NCBI GenBank assembly: GCA_964467165.1
Contig: CAYXOL010000005.1
Location: forward strand, 62,001 to 126,000
Origin: Clostridium_AD sp964467165
GTDB lineage: Bacteria; Bacillota; Clostridia; Clostridiales; Clostridiaceae
DNA: 64,000 bases
Direction: 5' to 3'
Shown: positions 56,910 through 64,000 of the stretch, piece by piece
Layout of the letters: each line of letters starts with the position of its first letter
Numbering within the stretch: position 1 is the first letter of the stretch
Position numbers and translations under genes: made by a program
The notes under the pieces: generated by a model
What the model saw: the letters and a program-made list of their open reading frames with translations, nothing else
Told to the model about the DNA's origin: nothing
Database searches by the model: none

Positions 56910-57033
56910 TTTGATAATGGTAGAGTAGATAATTGATTTTCTTAATAAATTTGTAAGAATTATGATAAGTATTTTGTAAAAAGTACCCTGTATAATTGTT
57001 TATAGTCAGTGACATTTAAGGGGGGGGATTTAA

Positions 57034-57603
57034 ATGAAAAAAGCAAGGCTCATTGTACTTGTTCTAGTGATAACAAGTATAGCAATAATGTTTTTAAAAA
57101 ATATTATGCCAGATATACAAGAGAGGAACTTGCACTTAAACAATGATATATATAATTTCCTACAAGATAAAGGAAATCGGATAGATGTGTATAGTGAAAG
57201 CGTAGAATTAAATAAGGGTAGTTCAGAAAATACCTGTGTTTATTTTTTATCTGAAGTTTTAAGGAGAAATAATCTTAAGGTACCTGTAGAAATAAGCAAT
57301 ACGCAGCAAATAATATCTTTACTTAAGGAAAAGGGATTTAAAAAATACAGCAATTATGAAAAATTAATGCCTGGAGATATATGTTTTACTACAGATGCAA
57401 ATGGACAGCAAAATGGTTTTCCAACGCATACCTATATATTCATGAAATGGGTAAAGGCTGGTAATTATGATTATGCTTACATATGTGATAACCAAGCAAA
57501 GGATTATGAGGGTAAAATTTATCATATTCGGAATATAAATGTTATAGCCAAAGCTAATGGTTTTGAAAAAGACAGTTTTGCGTTCTTCATGAAAAGGACT
57601 TGA
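57034..57603 (+). CDS. Exported protein with candidate Cys/His/Asp hydrolase site, function unknown
   Basis: The 189-residue protein has an N-terminal membrane anchor (about 5-24). A possible papain-like/NlpC-type triad is visible: Cys in SSENTCVYFLSEVL, His in GFPTHTYIF, Asp in YICDNQ. The segment MPGDICFT resembles the LxPGDLVF motif of NlpC/P60 proteins. This is a tentative reading. It may act on the cell wall or bind peptides. Unlinked to neighbours. Confidence 0.62.
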   Translation: MKKARLIVLVLVITSIAIMFLKNIMPDIQERNLHLNNDIYNFLQDKGNRIDVYSESVELNKGSSENTCVYFLSEVLRRNNLKVPVEISNTQQIISLLKEKGFKKYSNYEKLMPGDICFTTDANGQQNGFPTHTYIFMKWVKAGNYDYAYICDNQAKDYEGKIYHIRNINVIAKANGFEKDSFAFFMKRT

Positions 57604-57653
57604 TTGTAAGCTTTCACTATTAACATGTATAATATAAGAAAGGGGTGATTTTC

Positions 57654-58346
57654 ATGACTGTGCACAATGTTTTAATTGTAGATGATGAATATGAAATAAG
57701 GGAAGCAATAGGAATATATTTAAAAAATGAAGGAATAAGAGTTTTTTATGCGGTGGATGGTATAGAAGCTTTGGAGGTTTTGGAAAAAGAAGAAATTCAC
57801 CTTATATTAATGGATTTAATGATGCCAAGAATGGATGGAATTAAAGCTACATTTAAAATAAGAGAAACCAAAAATATTCCAATAATAATGCTGTCAGCCA
57901 AATCAGAGGATACAGATAAAATACTAGGGCTTAATATAGGTGCAGATGATTATATAACAAAGCCATTTAATCCAATGGAACTTATAGCTAGAGTTAAATC
58001 TGGGCTTAGAAGATATACAAACCTTGGAAATTATAAAGAGAACGATGATGAGATAAATGTACGTGGACTAATATTAAATAAAAACACAAAAATGGTGACG
58101 GTTGAAGAAAAAGAAATGAGACTTACATCTATTGAATATAGGATATTGGAATTATTGATGGCAAATAAGGGGAGGGTATTTTCAATTGAAGAAATATATG
58201 AGAGGGTTTGGGAAGAAGCCTTTTATAATGGAGAGAATACTGTTTCTGTTCATATAAGGAGAATAAGAGAGAAGATAGAGATAAATCCAAAAGAACCTGA
58301 ATATTTAAAGGTGGTGTGGGGTATTGGATATAAAATCGAAAAATAA
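57654..58346 (+). CDS. OmpR/PhoB-family response regulator
   Basis: The 230-residue regulator has a receiver (VDDEYEIREA, LILMDLMMPRMDG, MLSAKS, KPFNP) and winged-helix domain (SIEEIYERVWEEAF and ENTVSVHIRRIREKI). ATG 57654 follows AGGGGTG. Its 3' end overlaps the kinase start by 23 bp. Confidence 0.93.
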   Translation: MTVHNVLIVDDEYEIREAIGIYLKNEGIRVFYAVDGIEALEVLEKEEIHLILMDLMMPRMDGIKATFKIRETKNIPIIMLSAKSEDTDKILGLNIGADDYITKPFNPMELIARVKSGLRRYTNLGNYKENDDEINVRGLILNKNTKMVTVEEKEMRLTSIEYRILELLMANKGRVFSIEEIYERVWEEAFYNGENTVSVHIRRIREKIEINPKEPEYLKVVWGIGYKIEK

Positions 58347-60510
58347 AAATGTATATATTATAGTACTTATTATGTGTGTATATATGTTTGGACTTTCTGT
58401 ATTGTCGATAAAAGACATTATAAATAATAGGAGTTATCTAGGAGTGGAACCTTATTTTAATAGCGTAGGCTTTAAAAATGAATTAATAGGTTATTTTAAT
58501 AATATACAAGCACTTAATGGGATTTATAAAGATTATTCACAAAAATCAGATGATGAAAAGGTTACAAATGAAGAGCTAATATCAGCTAAAACATTGTATG
58601 ATTCTAATCTCAAAAATAGTGAAGAAGTAATAAAAAATAAGTATACTAATGATATTGTAGTAGCAGAAAAAGAAAGAAATACGCTGGCAGTAAAAAGGTT
58701 AACTGAGGGTGAAGATAAAGAACTTAATGAATTAAAAAAGGAAAATACAAAGACTGTAGAGGATATGAAAAAGGAAATAGCTGCATATAAAACTAATGAC
58801 TATGAAAATATTAAAATAGCTGTAAAAGAAAAGAGTTTAATAAAATACTACATAACAAGAGGAAAAAATAATGTTATAGACACTAATATAGTAAATGTTT
58901 CAGATATAGATGTTTATGTAAAAGATAATGCCTTGTACAGTATAAAATTTCCTGAACAATCAATAAACAATAATGATGGAATGGCCTCAATAAATAAATG
59001 GGTAGGTACCACTGGGCAAGCATATTTTATTATTCCAAAGGATATGGATCAAAACAATTATATATATTCCAATTATATTTATTATAATTCTGTAGCACAA
59101 AGAATTATTAAAGAGGCAATAATAGGAACTGTATCATTTATTATAGGATTTATAATGCTTATATATATATTAAAGAAAAACTATATGGAAATGTATTTCA
59201 TTCAAAATCCAAATAAGAAGCACTATAAGATGCCCTTAGATCTATGGATGTTTATTTTTGTAATATTTTTACTTGTAATAAATAGCTACATAAATAGAGT
59301 GGCATTTTTCTCTAAACCATATAATCTCCGTCAAATTTATATGCTTACTCTAATAGCATTTTATATTTACTTCTTTATTTTTAGTGTAAGAGTGCTAGCT
59401 AATTTAATGAAAAACAAAGAAAAATTTAGAGAGGAATTGAAAAATTGTCTCTTTCATAAATTCTCCAGATTTATGAAAGAGAGCCCTCTTACTCAAAGTA
59501 CTAAGTTTAAAGTAAAAGGTATTATTATACTTACTTTATTATGTGGAGTGTCAATAATAGGCGCGTTTATAGCCTTAGTATCCGGTTCATTCTTTGTAAT
59601 AATACCAACAGTTTATGTGCTTTGTTACCTGGTATTTATATTAATTTACTCCTTTAAGGGAATAAAAATTTTTGGGAGTATTCTAATAGGCACAGAAGAA
59701 ATAGTTTCAGGAAATCTTAATTATATTATAGAAGAAAAAGGGAAAGGTGACTTTTTTAAACTAGCCCACAACATAAATAATATGAAAGCTGGGGTTAAAA
59801 AAGCTCTTGAAAATGAGATAAAAAGTGAAAGGCTTAAGTCCGAACTCATAACTAATGTCTCTCATGATTTAAAGACTCCACTGACTTCTATTATAAATTA
59901 TGTGGATTTGCTAAAAAAAGAAGGGTTATCTACGGAGGAAGCTCAAGGGTATATAGAAGTATTAGATAGAAAATCTCAGAGGCTTAAAATACTTATAGAT
60001 GACTTATTTGAAGCTTCTAAGATGGCCAGTGGTGCGGTGGAACTTAATATGGAGAAGGTAGACGTAACCGCATTGCTACAGCAAGCATTAGCTGAGCTTG
60101 AAGAGAAAATCAACAATTCGTCTTTAGTTTTTAAACTAAAGATGCCCAGTGAAAGGGTTTATGCTAATTTAGATGGGAAAAAGACCTGGAGAGTATTTGA
60201 AAATCTTATTAATAATATATTAAAATACGCGCTTCCGAGTACTAGGGTATATATTGAGTTAGTAGAAGAGGATGATAAAATAATCATAACTATGAAAAAT
60301 ATATCTTCTTATGAAATGGATTTTGATAATGAAGAAATATTTGAAAGATTTATTAGGGGAGACAAGTCCAGAAATACTGAAGGCTCAGGGCTTGGGCTTT
60401 CTATTGCAAAGAGCATACTGGATCTTCAAGGTGGAGATCTTAGCATTGAAATTGATGGAGACCTTTTTAAAGCTAAGGTCACAGTGCCATCATTTCAAGT
60501 AGAAAATTAA
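58324..60510 (+). CDS. Sensor histidine kinase with long extracellular coiled-coil sensor
   Basis: The 728-residue kinase has an N-terminal TM (about 8-27). An extracellular region (about 28-250) includes a charged coiled-coil-like stretch rich in Glu/Lys. A membrane block of several helices follows (about 260-460), then HisKA with SHDLKTPLTSIINYVD and HATPase with GSGLGLSIAKSI. The start is TTG 58324 with a GGTGG site upstream. It resembles kinases that sense envelope or peptide stress; the signal is unknown. Confidence 0.9.
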   Translation: MDIKSKNKNVYIIVLIMCVYMFGLSVLSIKDIINNRSYLGVEPYFNSVGFKNELIGYFNNIQALNGIYKDYSQKSDDEKVTNEELISAKTLYDSNLKNSEEVIKNKYTNDIVVAEKERNTLAVKRLTEGEDKELNELKKENTKTVEDMKKEIAAYKTNDYENIKIAVKEKSLIKYYITRGKNNVIDTNIVNVSDIDVYVKDNALYSIKFPEQSINNNDGMASINKWVGTTGQAYFIIPKDMDQNNYIYSNYIYYNSVAQRIIKEAIIGTVSFIIGFIMLIYILKKNYMEMYFIQNPNKKHYKMPLDLWMFIFVIFLLVINSYINRVAFFSKPYNLRQIYMLTLIAFYIYFFIFSVRVLANLMKNKEKFREELKNCLFHKFSRFMKESPLTQSTKFKVKGIIILTLLCGVSIIGAFIALVSGSFFVIIPTVYVLCYLVFILIYSFKGIKIFGSILIGTEEIVSGNLNYIIEEKGKGDFFKLAHNINNMKAGVKKALENEIKSERLKSELITNVSHDLKTPLTSIINYVDLLKKEGLSTEEAQGYIEVLDRKSQRLKILIDDLFEASKMASGAVELNMEKVDVTALLQQALAELEEKINNSSLVFKLKMPSERVYANLDGKKTWRVFENLINNILKYALPSTRVYIELVEEDDKIIITMKNISSYEMDFDNEEIFERFIRGDKSRNTEGSGLGLSIAKSILDLQGGDLSIEIDGDLFKAKVTVPSFQVEN

Positions 60511-60527
60511 TTAGGTTTGTAAAAATA

Positions 60528-60566
60528 ATAAATAGATATTGCCATTTACGAGCAATATCTATTTAT
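60528..60566. terminator. Terminator between convergent genes
   Basis: AAATAGATATTGC pairs with GCAATATCTATTT around CATTTACGA. It can serve both flanking genes. Confidence 0.8.
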
Positions 60567-60591
60567 TTAATTAAATGAAAAAAAATGACTG

Positions 60592-62547
60592 TTATGGTAG
60601 AAAACTTAGTTTTTTCTTTTGATTGTAAAGTTGCTTGTCCGCAGATTGAATTAACTGCTCGAAGCTAAGATTAATATCTGGGGAATAAACTGAAAAACCA
60701 AAACTAATAGTCAACTTATAGGGTTTGTTGGAAATGGAATTATATTTATCAAAATTACAATTAATAACTTTGCGAGTCTCATTAATTTCGTTTTTAGTTG
60801 ACTTATTTGCTGCAATTATTACAAATTCATCTCCGCCAATGCGAGCTACGATATCATCTTTTCCAAAGGACTCTTTAAGTAGGAGCGCTGTAGTTAAAAT
60901 GGCTTCATCGCCCTCTTTATGTCCGTAGGTATCATTTATTTTTTTTAATCCATCCAGATCCCCAAAACACATAATAGCCTTACCACCAGTTAAAGTTGCT
61001 GATTTGTATAGGCTGCCTCCGTGCATATAGAATCCTCTTCTATTGAAAATTCCTGTTAATTCATCAAGAATATAATTGCTTTTTAATTCTCCATTAAGTT
61101 TTTCAAGCTCAATAACAGCTAAATTTAACTGCTCTTCTGCTTTTAGGCGTTCATCAAACAACATTTGGATTTTCAAGGTATTGCTAATCTGTTCCCTAAA
61201 GGTTTCATAAATAAATTCATCTACTGCATTCATATCAAAAGCAATATATCCGAAATGATCTTCACCTGAAATCAGGGGAAAGAAAATCAGGTCATTCCTT
61301 TTTTCTTGATAAATAAGTTTATCTGGTAATATATTATGTGTAGATAAATACTGCATATCAGCCAACTTACCTTTATTATATCCTAAAATCAATTTAGAAT
61401 TAGAGGGTAAATTGAAATTTTTATGGGAGGAGTTAGTTACTGGTGTGTCATAAACACATAAATAACATTGCTTAATTTCATACCAGGACATTGCAGTTAT
61501 AATAGCCTTAGTTAATTCTTGAAGGTTAGGAATAGTATTAAAGTCCCTCATAATATCCCTTGTTCCTATATACATTCGTTTAAAGGTAAACTGTTGTATG
61601 GGATATGTTTTATTAAGGCTATTATCTATTAAATTTAATGGTAAGGGCTCCTTAATTTTTAAAATATTACTGCAGCCACAAGACTCACGTACTATTAACT
61701 TCCCCTTTAAATAAGTACATTGTGGAACAGGTTCTCCGTCTAAAAGCATGTCTATAAATTTAGCTGCATTTGAAGCCATTTCAAAAATAGGTTGCTCAAT
61801 AGTAGTGAAAGCAGGTGTGAAAGATCTTGCTGCTTCAATATTATCAAACCCAGTTAAGGCAATATCGGTTCCTACTTCAATGCCCATATGTTTTAGACTA
61901 TAAAATGCCTCAATTGCCATTTCATCGTTTGAGGCCACAATAACTTCTGGTTTCTTATTTCTATGAAGCATAAGTTCATTTATAGCTTTGGCTGCTGATA
62001 ATACATGGAAATCGCCTTCAACCGTTAACTCCTCATCAAAGGGTATGTTATGCTCCATTAAAGCGTCCTTGTATCCTTCAAATCTCATAACTGCCTCAGC
62101 ATTTAAAGAAGTCCCTGTTATAAAAGCTATTTTAGAATAATTATGATGCTCAATTAAGTGGTTAACCATTAAATGCATATATGCTCTGTTATCAAAGACT
62201 ATGCTAGGGATATCTTTAATATCTATACCAATGCTAACCATTGGTATTTTTCTATAAGGTTCTAAAAAATCAATAAATTTAGCTAAACCAATATAGTTAA
62301 GTAACAAGCCTGGGCATATAATTAACCCATCCAGTTTATCCTTATTAACTAAATTGTATATAGCATTCTGATTTGATTCATCCCTAAGAGGGCTCTCAAG
62401 GGCACCACCTGCAAAAAAAAGCACATCAAAATTTCTTTCCTGCGCAATTTTTCTTATTCCTCTACAAACAAGTGACTGATAGAAGCCATCAAAAGAGTTT
62501 ATTAAAACACCTATAGTTTTTCTTCTATTTGAGAATAATTTATTCAT
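60592..62547 (-). CDS. LacI-type sugar-binding domain fused to GGDEF domain
   Basis: The 651-residue protein has a periplasmic-binding-protein-like sensor as in LacI regulators (about 10-300, with HYNYSKIAFITG-like HHNYSKIAFITG and FTTIEQPIFEMA). A GAF-like or linker region (about 320-480) and a GGDEF domain (about 500-651, active loop ARIGGDEFVIIA) follow. There is no N-terminal DNA-binding HTH and no signal peptide. It therefore looks like a cytoplasmic ligand-controlled diguanylate cyclase. A 37-bp dyad sits in its promoter region. Confidence 0.9.
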   Translation of the reverse strand: MNKLFSNRRKTIGVLINSFDGFYQSLVCRGIRKIAQERNFDVLFFAGGALESPLRDESNQNAIYNLVNKDKLDGLIICPGLLLNYIGLAKFIDFLEPYRKIPMVSIGIDIKDIPSIVFDNRAYMHLMVNHLIEHHNYSKIAFITGTSLNAEAVMRFEGYKDALMEHNIPFDEELTVEGDFHVLSAAKAINELMLHRNKKPEVIVASNDEMAIEAFYSLKHMGIEVGTDIALTGFDNIEAARSFTPAFTTIEQPIFEMASNAAKFIDMLLDGEPVPQCTYLKGKLIVRESCGCSNILKIKEPLPLNLIDNSLNKTYPIQQFTFKRMYIGTRDIMRDFNTIPNLQELTKAIITAMSWYEIKQCYLCVYDTPVTNSSHKNFNLPSNSKLILGYNKGKLADMQYLSTHNILPDKLIYQEKRNDLIFFPLISGEDHFGYIAFDMNAVDEFIYETFREQISNTLKIQMLFDERLKAEEQLNLAVIELEKLNGELKSNYILDELTGIFNRRGFYMHGGSLYKSATLTGGKAIMCFGDLDGLKKINDTYGHKEGDEAILTTALLLKESFGKDDIVARIGGDEFVIIAANKSTKNEINETRKVINCNFDKYNSISNKPYKLTISFGFSVYSPDINLSFEQLIQSADKQLYNQKKKLSFLP

Positions 62548-62576
62548 CTGAAAAGAGCCCCCATTTCATTGATAAT

Positions 62577-62613
62577 AATGATAAAATTAAGAATCAATTC
62601 TAATTTTATCATT
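62577..62613. promoter_or_regulatory. Long dyad upstream of the LacI-GGDEF gene
   Basis: AATGATAAAATTAAGAAT pairs with ATTCTAATTTTATCATT with one bulged base, loop CA. It lies 30-66 bp upstream of the start on the minus strand. It could be an operator or a weak terminator of the upstream ABC operon; there is no clear T-tract. Confidence 0.42.
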
Positions 62614-62734
62614 AATTCTTACATTATAGCAAGTAATATAAATAATAGTTTAATTTTAACAAATCAACTAAAATAATTGGATTGGAAACATAAAAGCCCC
62701 GGTAAAAAACTGGAGACTTATAAGTAATGCTAGC

Positions 62735-63493
62735 TTATGATAAATCTAATTTTTTATCTATTAAATAGCTACTGCTTAGGAAGAATCCTACAAAAGTAAT
62801 AATATCAAATAGGGTACTAGCAATATTAGGATTAAATGCCCCACCTGAAATTGAAAAATTAGAAGTTGATGATTTAAAACTATTTTCAAAGGAAGAACCG
62901 TAAAGGTTAAGTGTTTGAGGAAATATGCTTGAAATTTTAGTGGATAACCAACTTAGTGCTATGGATAGTATTATAAAAATTATGAAAGAACCTATTTTAC
63001 CTAATTTTTTACTTTTTAAAGCTACTTTGCCAATAATCATGCAGAAGTATATAAAAGTTAAGGAAGAAAAAACACCCCATATATATACAATTATAGAATA
63101 GAATACATCAATGAAATTAAAGTCTTTAAATAAATTAAAAAATGTTTTGTCTGACACTGTAAAATTAAACATGAAAATGGATACAAAAATTACAATTGAT
63201 ATTTGAATTAAAGCAGTTAAAAGTCTTGAAGTTATTATTGACATACCAGATTGTGGAAGTGTAAATAACAGGTAACCTTCATCTCCATGTAAATATTTGC
63301 TCATGATTTTTAATGAAGATATAAATATTACTATTATTGCACCAATAATTAAGAACACAGATAATCCAGTTGCGGCAACGTCCCAGGAATCTCTCTTTGT
63401 CATAAGAAATAGGTTAGCGATTATAACAGAGATACAAATAGCAAGTATGGTTAAAAAAGTTGATCTTAATTCATATTTTATAAGCTTAAACAT
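62735..63493 (-). CDS. ABC-2 type transporter permease
   Basis: The 252-residue membrane protein has about six helices. It begins FKLIKYELRST and carries the typical GDEGYLLFTLP segment, as in clostridial ABC-2 permeases. Its start shares one base with the stop of the ATPase gene (TAATG), so the two are coupled. Substrate unknown. Confidence 0.85.
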   Translation of the reverse strand: MFKLIKYELRSTFLTILAICISVIIANLFLMTKRDSWDVAATGLSVFLIIGAIIVIFISSLKIMSKYLHGDEGYLLFTLPQSGMSIITSRLLTALIQISIVIFVSIFMFNFTVSDKTFFNLFKDFNFIDVFYSIIVYIWGVFSSLTFIYFCMIIGKVALKSKKLGKIGSFIIFIILSIALSWLSTKISSIFPQTLNLYGSSFENSFKSSTSNFSISGGAFNPNIASTLFDIITFVGFFLSSSYLIDKKLDLS

Positions 63494-64000
63494 TATTGAA
63501 ATACCTCCCTATACAATTCATCAATTGATTTTTTTCTTTCCATTCTCAATTCTTCTGCATTACCTTGAAGGATTATCTCACCATCAGATATAAATGCTAC
63601 ATCATCGAAAACTCGCTCTATATCATTTACAAGATGTGTTGTAATTATCATTGAACTATTTTCAGTGAAATTATTTACTATAGCATTTAATATTTGTTCT
63701 CTAGTAGTAGGGTCCACACCACCAAGTGGTTCATCAAGTATATAAAGCTTGGCCGATCTTGAAAGTACCAAGGTAAGCTTTAATTTTTCCTTCATTCCCT
63801 TTGAAAGACTTTTTACTGGGCTGTTTTCATCAAGTTTCATAAACTGCAACATTTCCTTTGCTTTTTTTTCATCAAAATCTGAATAAAAATCCTTGAAATA
63901 CTTAATAGCATCTTTTACTTTCATCCACTTTAGAAGATATTCATTATCAGGCAAATAGGAAACTATAGACTTAGTATAAACACCTGGCTTATGACCATCT
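63493..64000 (-). CDS. ABC transporter ATP-binding protein (5' end outside window)
   Basis: The frame is open to the right edge of the window (DGHKPGVYTKSIVSYLPDNEYLL), so the start and Walker A lie outside. Visible are the signature SLSKGMKEKLKLTLVLSR, Walker B KLYILDEPLGGVDP and the switch His in IITTHL. The short MKV-KDAI lead resembles YtrB-like ATPases often found with a GntR regulator. Confidence 0.92.
   Translation of the reverse strand, partial: DGHKPGVYTKSIVSYLPDNEYLLKWMKVKDAIKYFKDFYSDFDEKKAKEMLQFMKLDENSPVKSLSKGMKEKLKLTLVLSRSAKLYILDEPLGGVDPTTREQILNAIVNNFTENSSMIITTHLVNDIERVFDDVAFISDGEIILQGNAEELRMERKKSIDELYREVFQ

Noticed and set aside
1..64000. CRISPR arrays, tRNA genes, prophage or insertion sequences
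   Set aside because: No regularly spaced repeats, cloverleaf sequences, integrase or transposase genes were found on reading both strands.

Overview
The window is AT-rich, has Shine-Dalgarno sites close to AGGAGG and uses TTG/GTG starts. Its gene families (DUF3048 lipoprotein, GalT class 2, LytS/AraC-type two-component pairs, a clostridial RNase P RNA) point to an anaerobic Clostridium-like Firmicute. No IS element, prophage, CRISPR array or tRNA was recognised.

Region 1 (1-7.4 kb) is a sigma-54 module. An enhancer-binding protein cut by the window edge is followed by a 33-bp palindrome and a near-consensus -24/-12 promoter. That promoter precedes ygfK, ssnA and a fold-type II PLP enzyme, and a strong hairpin closes the operon. 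The setting suggests anaerobic purine or amino-nitrogen catabolism, but the substrate is not visible.

Region 2 (7.4-34 kb) is a glycyl-radical bacterial microcompartment (BMC) locus of the choline type (cut, GRM1-like). It has two CutC-family lyases and one activase. It has two aldehyde dehydrogenases, PduL, an iron alcohol dehydrogenase, and PduS with a PduT-like shell protein. The shell is completed by EutS-, GrpU- and EutN-like proteins and three BMC-H proteins, with EutP, EutJ, EutQ and a EutT-like protein as accessories. A PocR-domain kinase with an AraC-type regulator, a choline-kinase-like gene and two copies of a transporter plus 88-residue protein module complete it. Choline would be cleaved to trimethylamine and acetaldehyde. 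Acetaldehyde would then go to acetyl-CoA, acetyl phosphate and ethanol. In both enzyme pairs one member is canonical and the other has a changed active site: Phe456 replaces CutC Tyr506 in the second lyase, and Ser251 replaces the catalytic Cys in the first aldehyde dehydrogenase. Four promoters in the locus share one architecture: TGC-type half-sites 22 bp apart, a -10 box 26-29 bp further on, and in three of them a cre-like site about 49 bp after the -10. This looks like a regulon of the AraC-type regulator under catabolite control.

Region 3 (34-64 kb) is ordinary chromosome. It holds three more two-component systems, a secreted tandem amidase with one dead domain, a YczE-like membrane protein and a decayed stretch with EFR1 and DUF362 gene remnants. 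It also holds a GGDEF protein, an EamA transporter with an apparent ATC start, a DUF3048 lipoprotein, an AI-2E family permease, an NlpC/P60 hydrolase and galK-galE-galT with a LacI-type regulator. A ccdA/thioredoxin/msrAB repair cassette, rnpB, a LacI-sensor/GGDEF fusion and an ABC-2 transporter cut by the right edge complete it.
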